Positions 27,803-37,239 of a stretch of 64,000 nt of DNA are shown here, in pieces. A program made the position numbers and the translations under genes. This stretch comes from Pseudomonas fluorescens (GTDB taxonomy: Bacteria; Pseudomonadota; Gammaproteobacteria; Pseudomonadales; Pseudomonadaceae): assembly GCF_902497775.2 (NCBI RefSeq), contig NZ_OZ024668.1, forward strand, positions 5,812,326 to 5,876,325, read 5' to 3'. The notes beneath the pieces are model-generated. The model saw nothing but the letters and a program-made list of their open reading frames with translations, was not told the origin of the DNA and did no database searches. The first letter of the stretch is position 1; every line of letters begins with the position of its first letter.

Positions 27803-27826
27803 GATCGTTCCTCTGCTGATAGGGGT

Positions 27827-27857
27827 AGGTAGGAGCGGGCTTGCCCCGCGAAGGGGC
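27827..27857. repeat. Single REP unit
   Basis: The sequence GTAGGAGCGGGCTTGCCCCG followed by CGAAGGGGCC is one REP unit in the 93-nt gap between dipA and msrA. It may reduce read-through from dipA into msrA. Confidence 0.8.
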
Positions 27858-27895
27858 CTGAATGAACTCTATATTGCCCGAGAGCAACGCCGCTG

Positions 27896-30589
27896 TCAGG
27901 CGATTGGACCACGTGGATAGCGTTTGAGTTTTTCGATCAGCTCGCTGCCCGGAATCGGTCGGTCGAACAGGTAGCCCTGGCCAACATCGCAGCGGTGACG
28001 ACGCAGGAATGCCAGCTGCTCGGCGGTCTCGATGCCTTCGGCAACCACCTTGAGCTTGAGGTTGTGGGCCATGGCCACCACCGCCGAGGTGATTTCCATG
28101 TCGTCCTGGTTGTCGGGGATTTCGTGGATGAAGCTGCGATCGATCTTGATGATGTCGATCGGGAATTTCTTCAGGTAGCTCAGCGATGAATAACCGGTGC
28201 CGAAGTCGTCCATGGCCAGGGTCAGGCCCAGTTGCTTGAGTTGGTCGAGCTGGCGGTGGGTGTCTTCGGTGGCTTCCAGCAGCAGGCCCTCGGTCAGCTC
28301 CAGCTCCAGCAGGTGCGGGGGCAGGGCTTCTTCCTTGAGGATATTGGCGATCGAGGCGACCAGATCCGGGTCGGAAAACTGCTTGGGCGAAAGATTGATC
28401 GCCACCTGCAGGTTGCCCAGGCCCTCCATACGCAGCTTCTGGCTCATGCGGCAGGCCTGGCGGGCGATCCACTTGCCGATGGGGATGATCAGCCCGGTTT
28501 CTTCGGCGACGCTGATGAACTGGTCGGGGCGGATCATGCCCTTTTCCGGATGGTTCCAGCGCAGCAGCGCTTCCAGGCCCAGCAGACGACCGCTGCGCAG
28601 GCACAGCTTGGGCTGGTAGAACACGTCCAGCTCGTTCTGGGTCAGGGCGCGGCGCAGGTTGTTTTCGACGAACAGCTTGTAGCTGGCTTCGGCGTTCAGC
28701 GCCTCGGTAAACACCTGGACCTGATGCTTGCCGTTGGCCTTGGCCTTGTGCAGGGCAAGCCCGGCGTTCTTCATCAGGGTCTGCGGGTCGCGGCCATGCA
28801 GCGGCGCGCAGGCCAGGCCCACGGAGCCGGTGACATTGATCAGCTGGTTGTCGACGAACATCGGCTTGTCGAGGGTGCGCAACAGTTGCTGGGCAACCTG
28901 CTGGCCGCTTTCCAGGTCGGTGTCTTCGAGCAGCACGGCGAATTCGTTACTGGCAAAGCGTGCCAGGCTGCCGCCGGGGCTCAGGCTGTTGCGCAGGCGC
29001 CGGGCCAGGCTGATGAGCAGTTTGTCGCCGGTCTGGTGGCCGAGGCTGTCGTTGATCCGCTTGAAGTTGTCGATGTCCACCAGCAGCAGGCTGATCGGGC
29101 TGTCGCTGTCGCGGGCAAAGCGCTCGTCGAGGTTGCGGATGAACGCCGGGCGGTTGCCCAGGCTGGTCAGGTTATCGGTGTAGGCCAGGCGCTCGATGCG
29201 CTGCTGGGCCAGCTTGCTCTGGGTGATGTCTTCGTAGATGCCGATGTAGTGGGTCAGTTCGCGGTTATCGCCGAACACCTTGGAGATCGACAACTGGCCC
29301 CAGTACGGCTCGAGGTTCTTGCGCCGGCTCTTGAATTCGCCCTGCCAGCTGTTGCCCATGGCCAGGCTCGACGGCGCGTCGAACAGCAGCTCGCTCAAGT
29401 TTTCCAGCGCCGGCAGTTCCGACAGGCGGTGGCCATGGACTTCATCGGTGCTGTACTGGGTGATGGCGGTAAAGCTTGGGTTGACGTATTCGACAACGCC
29501 ATCGCGGTTGACCAGCAAAAAGGCGTTGGCACTTTGCTCGACGGCGCGCTGGAACAGGTGCAAGGCGTTGGTCGCGGTGCGCCGGTTGTGGTTGTTGATG
29601 ACCTGGGCGAACTGGTCGGCCAGCTCGCCGGCAAAGGCGATTTCATCGGTTTGCCAGGCCCGCGCCGAGCCGGTCTGCTCCAGGCACAGCACCCCGACCA
29701 CCTGGCCATCGATGCGGATACTGGCATCGAGCATGGCGTTGATGTCGCGTGGGCGCAGGCTTTCGGCCATTTCGCGGGTACGCGGGTCGTGGGTGGCGTT
29801 GTGCGCATCGATGGCGCGGCTGGTGTGCAGGGCTTCGAGGTAGTCGGGAAAGCGGCTGGCGTCGATCGGTTCGGGCAGGCGGTATTCCTGGGTATCGCGG
29901 TAGAACGCCGAGATCGGCTGCAGTTGCTGCTCTTCCAGGTACCAGATGCTCGCGCAGTCGATCTTGTAGATCTCGCAGGCGCTGCGGGTGATCAGCTCGG
30001 CGGCTTCGAGCAGCGAGTTGCTGGCGCTGTAGCGATGGCGAGCCAGGTGCAGGATCAAGTCTTGCTGGGCGCGCACTCGCTCCAGGTGCTCGAGCTGTTC
30101 CTGCTGGGCGCGCTGGTTGAGCTGCAAGGCGATCTGCAGGCGGCTGTTGCGGGTCTCGAGGTCGGCGGCCGACAGGTCCGGGGTATCACCAGGCTGGCTG
30201 TCGAGGACCATCAGATAACCGCGCAGGAGCTGACGGTTGTGCTGCTTGTAGGCTTCGCCCAGTTCCAGCAGGTGCAGCGGGCCCTGGCCGGTGTGCAGGG
30301 TATAGCGCACCAGGTAGTGCGGGCGCCGGGCCAGTTGCAGCTGGATGGCATCATGCAGTTTGTAGCGGGCTTCGGGCTCCATCAGGCTGGCGTAGGGTGA
30401 GCCGACCAGGGAACAGAGTTCGACTGCGGCCAGGCCAAATTGCCGTTCACAACCAGGATCCAGATAGAGCAGCGCCCAGCTCGCCTCGTTCAGCCGCTCG
30501 AAACGCAGCATCCCGAGCCGCGAGGGCACGGGCAACTGCGTCACGACCTCGGCCACCATACGGCTGGCGGCATCAGGTTGGCTTTTCAT
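27896..30589 (-). CDS. dipA: Cyclic-di-GMP phosphodiesterase DipA-like (GAF-PAS-degenerate GGDEF-EAL)
   Basis: An 897-residue cytoplasmic signalling protein. Apparent order: N-terminal PAS-like region, GAF (about 185-335), PAS (about 345-460), GGDEF (about 475-630) and EAL (about 650-890). The GGDEF motif is degenerate, RFASNEFAVL near residue 546, so cyclase activity is unlikely. The EAL domain keeps LEALLRWNHP, INLSPKQF, ELELTEGLL, MDDFGTGYSSL, IKIDRSFI and VVAEGIET, so c-di-GMP hydrolysis is expected. P. aeruginosa DipA (dispersion-induced phosphodiesterase) has the same domains, the same ASNEF change and the same msrA/aceF neighbourhood, which supports the name. Confidence 0.9.
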   Translation of the reverse strand: MKSQPDAASRMVAEVVTQLPVPSRLGMLRFERLNEASWALLYLDPGCERQFGLAAVELCSLVGSPYASLMEPEARYKLHDAIQLQLARRPHYLVRYTLHTGQGPLHLLELGEAYKQHNRQLLRGYLMVLDSQPGDTPDLSAADLETRNSRLQIALQLNQRAQQEQLEHLERVRAQQDLILHLARHRYSASNSLLEAAELITRSACEIYKIDCASIWYLEEQQLQPISAFYRDTQEYRLPEPIDASRFPDYLEALHTSRAIDAHNATHDPRTREMAESLRPRDINAMLDASIRIDGQVVGVLCLEQTGSARAWQTDEIAFAGELADQFAQVINNHNRRTATNALHLFQRAVEQSANAFLLVNRDGVVEYVNPSFTAITQYSTDEVHGHRLSELPALENLSELLFDAPSSLAMGNSWQGEFKSRRKNLEPYWGQLSISKVFGDNRELTHYIGIYEDITQSKLAQQRIERLAYTDNLTSLGNRPAFIRNLDERFARDSDSPISLLLVDIDNFKRINDSLGHQTGDKLLISLARRLRNSLSPGGSLARFASNEFAVLLEDTDLESGQQVAQQLLRTLDKPMFVDNQLINVTGSVGLACAPLHGRDPQTLMKNAGLALHKAKANGKHQVQVFTEALNAEASYKLFVENNLRRALTQNELDVFYQPKLCLRSGRLLGLEALLRWNHPEKGMIRPDQFISVAEETGLIIPIGKWIARQACRMSQKLRMEGLGNLQVAINLSPKQFSDPDLVASIANILKEEALPPHLLELELTEGLLLEATEDTHRQLDQLKQLGLTLAMDDFGTGYSSLSYLKKFPIDIIKIDRSFIHEIPDNQDDMEITSAVVAMAHNLKLKVVAEGIETAEQLAFLRRHRCDVGQGYLFDRPIPGSELIEKLKRYPRGPIA

Positions 30590-30884
30590 CGAGAGCTCGC
30601 TTCAAGAGAACTGATCACGCACGGCAGGCATCCCTGCATTCCGGCGCGTGCAGCAAGGTTGCATCATGCGGCACGGGCTTACAAGTAATACAGTTACTCC
30701 GTGTTTTCAGTGTGTCGGCAGGGCGGCGTTTTTCTTCAGTACCCAGCACCAACATCCGAGGGCAAGCCAGAAGGCTTGCCTCGCGTACAGGGTATTTCGC
30801 GGCCAATAGTGCCTCGAGTTCAGCGGAGTTTTTAACGGGTTGAGAGGTTGCGGCAAGTTGATCGGAGGTTCCTTGCAGGGGGCA
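30590..30884. other. Gap between dipA promoter side and PhoD-like gene
   Basis: This 295-bp stretch holds the dipA upstream region and the tail of the presumed insertion. I see no gene: short frames here have no recognisable start signal or family features. No clear terminator for the PhoD-like gene is visible. Confidence 0.5.
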
Positions 30885-32297
30885 TCATTTCAACGGGATC
30901 TGTATTTCGTGGCCCAGCGGTTTGCCGTTGCGGCCATAGTAGTTGACCTTCACGTGGCTTTTTTCGACGCTGAGCAGAGCATAGTTGTCTTTATCAATCA
31001 CAGGGCTGGTGAGGTGATTGGTGTATCGACCGCCATTGACGTCGGTGAGGGGCTTGTTCAGTTCGAAGTAGTTTTCGGTCGTATTGGGCAGTAACCGGTG
31101 TTTGCTCAAAGGTGAAGACACGATGGTATGCACCGAGAAATCCTTGTCCACGGAGTGCTTGAGCTCACAGGTCAGGGCGCAATGCACGTCACCTGTGATG
31201 AAGATGACGTTTTTGATTTTTTTCAAGCGGATATGCTCGAGTATCTGGTTGCGTTGCTGAGTGAAACCCTTCCACGCATCCAGCCCCCCCTTGTCGCTAT
31301 CTTTTGAGTCGGGATAGAACATGACCGGGGTGACGACAAACTTGACGCGGGCGTGACTGCTTTCAAGCCATTTTAGAAAGCTATCCATTTGCCTGTCATT
31401 GATGGTTTGTTTTTTTACCAGATCACGTTCGGTTCTTACGTCCAGCACGAACCAGTCCAAATCAGCATGGCTGAAGGTGTACCAGTAGTTTCCGGGAAAA
31501 TAGACGGCCTCAGTACCGGACGCTTCAAAAGCCGGGCTGTGACTACATTGGTAAGTGGTATAAGCGTGAAGGGCATCACGGTACAGTGTGTTTTTTTTAG
31601 CAGGCGTTGCCTTGGCTGGCCAGTTGTCCTCGATCTCATGATCGTCCAATATCATATAGCTGGGAATGCGAGAGGTTAAGGCTTTGAAATTGGGTGTTGA
31701 AAAAGCCTGCCGGTATTTTTTCGCGAATTCCCTGAGCAGGGTGTCGGGGGCGGCAAAGTTCCAGTCGTCGGCATAGATCTGATCCCCGGTCATGACGAAG
31801 GCTTCGATGTCGAGTCGTTGGTTCTTGATGTTTTCCAGTATTCTCCCAAAGATTTCGTCACTGAACTTTACGTCCACCGCGTGGCCGCCGGTAAGGTTAA
31901 GGTAGCGGCAGGAACCAATCAGATAATGACGGCTTTTTTTCGTCTCGATGGAACAGGTATTGAAACGATAAATAGGGCTTTCTATCGGCCACGTGAACAC
32001 CTGTGGGTTGATGGTTCGAGCGTCCTTCAAAGAGCCTGCGTGAGAAAAGGAACCGATCTGGTATTCGTAGGTCGTGGAGGGCGTGAGGTCATTGAGGACC
32101 ATGACAGCTGTTTTTTCAAATGTGCTGTTGAGTCGATTGATAATGACAGGTAGCCATTGCTTTTCGCCCGCGTGGCGGAATCGAATAATGGCGTAGGTCT
32201 CTTTGCTGTTGGAGGTTGCGGGTTGAATGAATATTCGTGTTTGAACTGTCGTGGTATGGCCGATAATCGGGCCTACAATGGGCGGGGAAATGTTCAT
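30885..32297 (-). CDS. PhoD-like metallophosphatase without signal peptide
   Basis: A 470-residue protein of the alkaline phosphatase D (PhoD-like) family. An N-terminal beta-rich, Fn3-like part (about 1-110) precedes the metallophosphatase domain. Metal-binding motifs are GDQIYADD (171-178), LDDHEIEDNW (217-226) and ITGDVHCA (368-375). Unlike exported PhoD it starts MNISPPIVGPIIGHTTTVQT, with no Tat or Sec signal, so a cytoplasmic location is likely. Its base composition is clearly AT-richer than its neighbours (many A/T third positions, Lys and Asn rich). It interrupts the dipA-aceF neighbourhood, which suggests acquisition by transfer. Substrate is unknown. Confidence 0.85.
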   Translation of the reverse strand: MNISPPIVGPIIGHTTTVQTRIFIQPATSNSKETYAIIRFRHAGEKQWLPVIINRLNSTFEKTAVMVLNDLTPSTTYEYQIGSFSHAGSLKDARTINPQVFTWPIESPIYRFNTCSIETKKSRHYLIGSCRYLNLTGGHAVDVKFSDEIFGRILENIKNQRLDIEAFVMTGDQIYADDWNFAAPDTLLREFAKKYRQAFSTPNFKALTSRIPSYMILDDHEIEDNWPAKATPAKKNTLYRDALHAYTTYQCSHSPAFEASGTEAVYFPGNYWYTFSHADLDWFVLDVRTERDLVKKQTINDRQMDSFLKWLESSHARVKFVVTPVMFYPDSKDSDKGGLDAWKGFTQQRNQILEHIRLKKIKNVIFITGDVHCALTCELKHSVDKDFSVHTIVSSPLSKHRLLPNTTENYFELNKPLTDVNGGRYTNHLTSPVIDKDNYALLSVEKSHVKVNYYGRNGKPLGHEIQIPLK

Positions 32298-32742
32298 GGG
32301 TTTCGAGGTCCTTTCGAAGTCCGCAAATTAAGTTCGTCTGTATCTCTGTGTCGTTGCGCTGCAATGAACAAATACTAAAGTTGCAAGACCTGTTAGTAGT
32401 TAGTCTGCGGTCGCGCTGTCAGGTGGGAAGTGACTTTGTATGGGTGGGTTTTACGGGAGTGCGGATGTGAGAATTCCCACTGGTGTGGTAATCGTGCCAA
32501 GGGCGTTGTCAGGCAACAGAAGTTTCATCGCTGATTAGCATGAAACAGAAAGGCAAGCGGTAGCTGGAAGAGTTAAGGTTGGTTCGCCTTGTACAAAGGG
32601 CATCGCTACGCGACGGTGGCGATGTGTGCTGAAAGCCAACAGGTACTCTGGATCGGTGAGGGGGGCTGTCGCGAGTCGTTTATGGTTACCGGGACGGGGC
32701 CTGAATATAAAAGCGGCCTTTCTCGGTAAGCTGCGATGAAGC
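32298..32742. other. AT-richer gap upstream of PhoD-like gene
   Basis: About 445 bp without a supported gene. It holds the promoter side of the PhoD-like gene and has the same lower GC as that gene. A perfect 7-bp inverted repeat, GTTTCAT (32522-32528) and ATGAAAC (32540-32546), is separated by 11 nt. A 69-codon frame on the minus strand at 32535-32744 is not supported by any motif or ribosome site. Confidence 0.5.
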
Positions 32743-32771
32743 AAAAAAAAGCCCCGCCAAAATGACGGGGT
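32743..32771 (-). terminator. Rho-independent terminator of aceE-aceF
   Basis: Read on the minus strand, CCCCG and CGGGG arms around TCATTTTGG are followed by a run of eight T. It lies about 70 nt downstream of the aceF stop and is the most convincing intrinsic terminator in this part of the window. Confidence 0.85.
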
Positions 32772-32803
32772 TGAGGTACGAGCGTGGCAGCTCGAAAAGG
32801 GAG

Positions 32804-32829
32804 CCTGTCTCCCCGGCAGGAGAGACAGG
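32804..32829. repeat. Inverted repeat in the aceF 3' untranslated region
   Basis: A perfect 8-bp stem, CCTGTCTC (32804-32811) and GAGACAGG (32822-32829), with a 10-nt loop, starts 10 nt after the aceF stop. It lacks a T-tract and may protect the transcript end. Confidence 0.6.
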
Positions 32830-32838
32830 AAACAGCAA

Positions 32839-34470
32839 TTACAACAGCATGGTGCGGATGTCGGTCAGCAGGTCGCCCAGGCGCTTGGTGAAGCGCGCAG
32901 CCGCTGCACCGTTGATCACGCGGTGATCGTAGGACAGCGACAGTGGCAGCATCAGCTTCGGCTGGAAGGCTTTACCGTCCCAGACTGGCTGGATGGTCGC
33001 CTTGGAGACGCCGAGGATCGCCACTTCCGGCGCGTTGACGATCGGCGTGAAGCCGGTGCCGCCAATGTGACCGAGGCTGGAGATAGTGAAGCAGGCGCCT
33101 TGCATGTCGTCGGCCGAGAGCTTTTTGGTCCGGGCTTTTTCCGCCAGGGCTGCAGCTTCGCCAGCCAGTTGCAGCAGGCTCTTCTGGTCGACGTTCTTGA
33201 TCACAGGGACCAGCAGGCCATCCGGAGTGTCCACGGCGAAACCGACGTTGACGTACTTCTTGCGGATGATTGCCTTGCCGCTTGGCGCCAGCGAGCTGTT
33301 GAAGTCCGGCAGTTCCTTGAGCAGGTGGGCGCACGCCTTGAGCAGCAGCGGCAGTACGGTCAGCTTGACGCCAGCCTTCTCGGCCACGGCCTTCTGGGCG
33401 ACGCGGAAAGCTTCCAGCTCGGTGATGTCGGCGCTGTCGAACTGGGTCACGTGTGGCACGTTCAGCCAGCTGCGGTGCAGGTTGGCGGCGCCAACTTGCA
33501 TCAGGCGAGTCATCGGCACTTCTTCGATTTCGCCGAAACGGCTGAAATCGACTTCCGGGATCGGCGGAATGCCTGCACCACCGGTGGCACCGGCGGCTGG
33601 AGCTTCCTTGGCCTTCTGCATCATGGCCTTGACGTAAACCTGCACGTCTTCCTTGAGCACACGACCATGCGGGCCGCTGGCGGTAACCGCGCTCAGCTCG
33701 ACGCCGAATTCACGGGCCAACTGACGTACGGCAGGGCCGGCATGCACCTTGGCACCGTTGGCCGCAGGGGCAGCAACAGGGGCTGGCGCAGCTTCGGCCT
33801 TGGCCGCTGGCGCAGAGGCGGCAGCCGCAGGCGCAGCTTCAGCCTTGGCCGGAGCAGCAGCGGCTGGCGCAGGAGCCGGGGCGGCGGCGCCCTGGACCTT
33901 GAGCTTGAGGATGAAGTCGCCAGTGCCGACTTCGTCTTCGAGCTTGACGCCGATGCTTTCGACCACGCCGGCAGCCGGCGACGGGATTTCCATCGAGGCT
34001 TTGTCGGATTCGAGGGTGATCAGCGACTGGTCGGCTTCGACAGTGTCGCCAACCTTGACCAGCAGCTCGATGATCTTGGCCTTGCCCGAGGAGCCGATGT
34101 CCGGAACATGAATGTCCTGGACGGTAGCGGCAGCCGGTGCAGCGGCCGGGGCCGCAGGGGCCTGGGCAGCAGCAGGTTTTTCCGCGGCTGCAGGCGCTGC
34201 GGCAGGGGCGGCAGTCTCAGGGGCCGCAGCAGCGGCGCCCTCGACTTCCAGTTCCAGCAGTTCGTCGCCTTCTTTCAGGCGGTCGCCCAGCTTGACCTTC
34301 AGGCTCTTGACCACGCCGGCCTTGGGAGCAGGGATTTCCATGCTCGCCTTGTCCGATTCCAGGGTCAGGATGCTCTGGTCGGCTTCGATACGGTCGCCAA
34401 CTTTGACGAACAGCTCGATGACTTCACCTTCACCGCTGCCGATGTCAGGTACGCGAATGAGTTCGCTCAC
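32839..34470 (-). CDS. aceF: Pyruvate dehydrogenase E2, dihydrolipoamide acetyltransferase
   Basis: A 543-residue core protein of the pyruvate dehydrogenase complex. It has two lipoyl domains, each with the lipoylated Lys in LESDKASMEIP (about residues 41 and 161). Long Ala/Pro linkers follow, then a peripheral subunit-binding domain (GPAVRQLAREFGVELSAV) and the acetyltransferase domain with LSYDHRVINGAAAARF. The start is GTG at 34470 with GAGGAG upstream. It lies 13 nt after aceE and is co-transcribed. The Ala-rich linkers explain the low-complexity DNA at 33730-34250. Confidence 0.96.
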   Translation of the reverse strand: MSELIRVPDIGSGEGEVIELFVKVGDRIEADQSILTLESDKASMEIPAPKAGVVKSLKVKLGDRLKEGDELLELEVEGAAAAAPETAAPAAAPAAAEKPAAAQAPAAPAAAPAAATVQDIHVPDIGSSGKAKIIELLVKVGDTVEADQSLITLESDKASMEIPSPAAGVVESIGVKLEDEVGTGDFILKLKVQGAAAPAPAPAAAAPAKAEAAPAAAASAPAAKAEAAPAPVAAPAANGAKVHAGPAVRQLAREFGVELSAVTASGPHGRVLKEDVQVYVKAMMQKAKEAPAAGATGGAGIPPIPEVDFSRFGEIEEVPMTRLMQVGAANLHRSWLNVPHVTQFDSADITELEAFRVAQKAVAEKAGVKLTVLPLLLKACAHLLKELPDFNSSLAPSGKAIIRKKYVNVGFAVDTPDGLLVPVIKNVDQKSLLQLAGEAAALAEKARTKKLSADDMQGACFTISSLGHIGGTGFTPIVNAPEVAILGVSKATIQPVWDGKAFQPKLMLPLSLSYDHRVINGAAAARFTKRLGDLLTDIRTMLL

Positions 34471-34483
34471 TTAAAAATACTCC

Positions 34484-37129
34484 TCAGCAGTCCAGTGGGT
34501 TGCGTTTGTCCGGGTCGATGCCGAACTTGGCGATGGCTTCAGCCACGACCTTCGGTTCGATATCGCCACGGTCAGCCAAGGCTTCCAGGGCAGCCAGCAC
34601 CACGAAGTGACGGTCGACTTCGAAGAAGTGACGCAGCTTCTTGCGGCTGTCGCTGCGACCGAAGCCATCGGTACCCAGGACTTTGAACTCTTTGCTCGGT
34701 ACCCACTGGCGAATCTGTTCAGCGAACAGCTTCATGTAGTCGGTGGAAGCGATGACCGGGCCCTTACGGCCAGCCAGGCACTCTTCGACGTAGGTAACCT
34801 GAGGTTTCTGACCAGGCTTGAGGCGGTTGCTGCGCTCTACTGCCAGGCCGTCGCGACGCAGTTCGTTGAAGCTGGTAACGCTCCAGACGTCGGCGCCAAC
34901 GTTGAACTCTTCACGCAGGATCTTCGCCGCTTCACGCACTTCACGCAGGATGGTGCCGGAGCCCAGCAACTGAACGTGATGTGCAGCTTCGCGGGTGTCT
35001 TCCTCGAGCAGGTACATGCCCTTGATGATGCCTTCCTCGACACCGGCCGGGATGGCTGGCTGCTGGTAGGACTCGTTCATCACGGTGATGTAGTAGAAGA
35101 CGTCCTGTTGCTCTTCGGTCATCTTCTTCATGCCGTCCTGGATGATCACCGCCAGCTCGTAGCCGTAGGTCGGATCATAAGTGCGGCAGTTCGGGATGGT
35201 CGCGGCCAGCATGTGGCTGTGACCGTCTTCGTGCTGCAGGCCTTCACCGTTAAGGGTGGTACGGCCGGCGGTGCCGCCGATCAGGAAGCCACGGGTACGG
35301 CTGTCGCCAGCGGCCCAGGCCAGGTCACCGATACGCTGGAAGCCGAACATCGAGTAGAAGATGTAGAACGGCAGCATCGGCTGGTTGTGGTTCGAGTACG
35401 AAGTACCGGCAGCGATGAAGGAGGACATGGCGCCCGCTTCGTTGATGCCTTCTTCGAGGATCTGGCCCTTTTTGTCTTCGCGGTAGAACATCACCTGGTC
35501 TTTATCGACTGGCTCGTAGAGCTGGCCGACGGACGAGTAGATGCCCAGCTGGCGGAACATGCCTTCCATACCGAAGGTACGGGCTTCGTCCGGGATGATC
35601 GGGACGATGCGCTGGCCGATTTCCTTGTCCTTGACCAGCTGCGCGAGGATCCGCACGAAGGCCATGGTGGTGGAGATTTCACGGTCGCCCGAGCCGTCGA
35701 GGATGGCCTTCAGGGTTTCCAGTGGCGGCGTCGGGATGCTGAAGCTCTTTGCGCGGCGCTGCGGCACGAAGCCACCCAGGGCGGTGCGGCGCTCGGCCAG
35801 GTAACGGGCTTCGGCGCTGCCTTCTTCAGGCTTGAAGAACGGCAGGTTTTCCAGCTCTTCGTCCTTGACCGGGATGTCGAAACGATCGCGGAAGTGGCGC
35901 AGGCTGTCGACGTCGACCTTCTTGGTGTTGTGCGCGGTGTTCTTGGCTTCGCCAGCACCGGTGCCGTAACCCTTGATGGTCTTGGCCAGGATGACGGTCG
36001 GCTGCTCTTTGTGGTTGACCGCCTGGTGGTAGGCCGCATAGACCTTGTACGGGTCGTGGCCGCCACGGTTGAGCTTCCAGATCTCGTCGTCGGACAGGTC
36101 GGCGACCATGGCCTTGAGTTCTGGGGTGTTGAAGAAGTGCTCACGGACGAACGCGCCGTCCTTGGCCTTGTAGTTCTGGTACTCGCCGTCGATGACTTCG
36201 TCCATGCGACGCTGCAGGATACCGTCGACGTCCTTGGCCAGCAGTGGGTCCCAGAAACGGCCCCAGACCACTTTGTTGACGTTCCAGCCACCGCCACGGA
36301 ACACGCCTTCGAGTTCCTGGATGATCTTGCCGTTGCCGCGAACCGGGCCGTCGAGGCGCTGCAGGTTGCAGTTGATGACGAAGATCAGGTTGTCCAGCTT
36401 CTCGCGGCCAGCCAGCGAGATTGCGCCCAGGGATTCCGGCTCGTCGCACTCGCCGTCGCCCATGAAGCACCAGACTTTCTGCTTGCCTGCAGGGATGTAG
36501 CCGCGGCTTTCCAGGTACTTCATGAAGCGTGCCTGGTAGATCGCCTGGATTGGGCCCAGACCCATGGAAACGGTCGGGAACTGCCAGAAGTCAGGCATCA
36601 GCCATGGGTGCGGGTACGAGGACAGACCCTTGCCATCGACTTCCTGACGGAAGTTGTTCATCTGCTCTTCGCTGATGCGGCCTTCCATGAAGGCGCGGGC
36701 GTAGACGCCAGGCGAGGCGTGGCCCTGGAAGAAGATCAGGTCGCCGCCGTGTTCTTCGGTCGGAGCCTGGAAGAAGTAGTTGAAGCCGATGTCGTACAGG
36801 GTGGCGCTGGAGGCGAAGCTCGAAATGTGGCCGCCCAGGTCCGAGTCTTTCAGGTTGGTGCGCATCACCATGGCCAGCGCGTTCCAACGGACCAACGAGC
36901 GAATGCGGCGTTCCATGAACAGGTCGCCAGGCATGCGTGCTTCGTGGGTGACGGGGATGGTGTTGCGGTATGGCGTGGTGATGGCATATGGCAGCTGAGA
37001 GCCACTACGGGTGGCCAGCTCGCCCATACGGGTCATCAGGTAGTGAGCGCGGTCTTCGCCTTCTTTGTCGAGAACCGACTCCAGGGCGTCCAGCCATTCC
37101 TGGGTTTCGACGGGATCGAGGTCTTGCAT
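34484..37129 (-). CDS. aceE: Pyruvate dehydrogenase E1 component (homodimeric)
   Basis: An 881-residue ThDP-dependent enzyme that decarboxylates pyruvate and acetylates the E2 lipoyl groups. The ThDP-binding segment is CFMGDGECDEPESLG to FVINCNLQRLDGPV. The length and end-to-end similarity fit the homodimeric E. coli-type E1, not the alpha/beta type. The start ATG at 37129 has GGAGCAAGCC upstream. It heads the aceE-aceF operon and is divergent from glnE across 383 nt that contain two palindromic operators. No E3 (lpd) gene lies in this window. Confidence 0.97.
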   Translation of the reverse strand: MQDLDPVETQEWLDALESVLDKEGEDRAHYLMTRMGELATRSGSQLPYAITTPYRNTIPVTHEARMPGDLFMERRIRSLVRWNALAMVMRTNLKDSDLGGHISSFASSATLYDIGFNYFFQAPTEEHGGDLIFFQGHASPGVYARAFMEGRISEEQMNNFRQEVDGKGLSSYPHPWLMPDFWQFPTVSMGLGPIQAIYQARFMKYLESRGYIPAGKQKVWCFMGDGECDEPESLGAISLAGREKLDNLIFVINCNLQRLDGPVRGNGKIIQELEGVFRGGGWNVNKVVWGRFWDPLLAKDVDGILQRRMDEVIDGEYQNYKAKDGAFVREHFFNTPELKAMVADLSDDEIWKLNRGGHDPYKVYAAYHQAVNHKEQPTVILAKTIKGYGTGAGEAKNTAHNTKKVDVDSLRHFRDRFDIPVKDEELENLPFFKPEEGSAEARYLAERRTALGGFVPQRRAKSFSIPTPPLETLKAILDGSGDREISTTMAFVRILAQLVKDKEIGQRIVPIIPDEARTFGMEGMFRQLGIYSSVGQLYEPVDKDQVMFYREDKKGQILEEGINEAGAMSSFIAAGTSYSNHNQPMLPFYIFYSMFGFQRIGDLAWAAGDSRTRGFLIGGTAGRTTLNGEGLQHEDGHSHMLAATIPNCRTYDPTYGYELAVIIQDGMKKMTEEQQDVFYYITVMNESYQQPAIPAGVEEGIIKGMYLLEEDTREAAHHVQLLGSGTILREVREAAKILREEFNVGADVWSVTSFNELRRDGLAVERSNRLKPGQKPQVTYVEECLAGRKGPVIASTDYMKLFAEQIRQWVPSKEFKVLGTDGFGRSDSRKKLRHFFEVDRHFVVLAALEALADRGDIEPKVVAEAIAKFGIDPDKRNPLDC

Positions 37130-37239
37130 GGCTTGCTCCAGGGCGGAAAGGCTTCCAGAATCGGTTGCCTGAGTTTGCGACTGGCCTTTTGGGCAGACGA
37201 CATGAAATTCTTGGATTACCGGAGAGTGTACCGGCGTTG

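Noticed and set aside
30615..30806. 63-codon frame on the minus strand between dipA and the PhoD-like gene
   Set aside because: It has no family features, no clear start signal, and odd composition for a Pseudomonas protein.
32535..32744. 69-codon frame on the minus strand upstream of the PhoD-like gene
   Set aside because: It has no ribosome site, no recognisable motif, and its end runs next to the ace terminator.
33730..34250. Repetitive GC-rich DNA within aceF that looks like a tandem repeat
   Set aside because: It encodes the Ala/Pro-rich flexible linkers between the lipoyl domains and is expected for E2 proteins.
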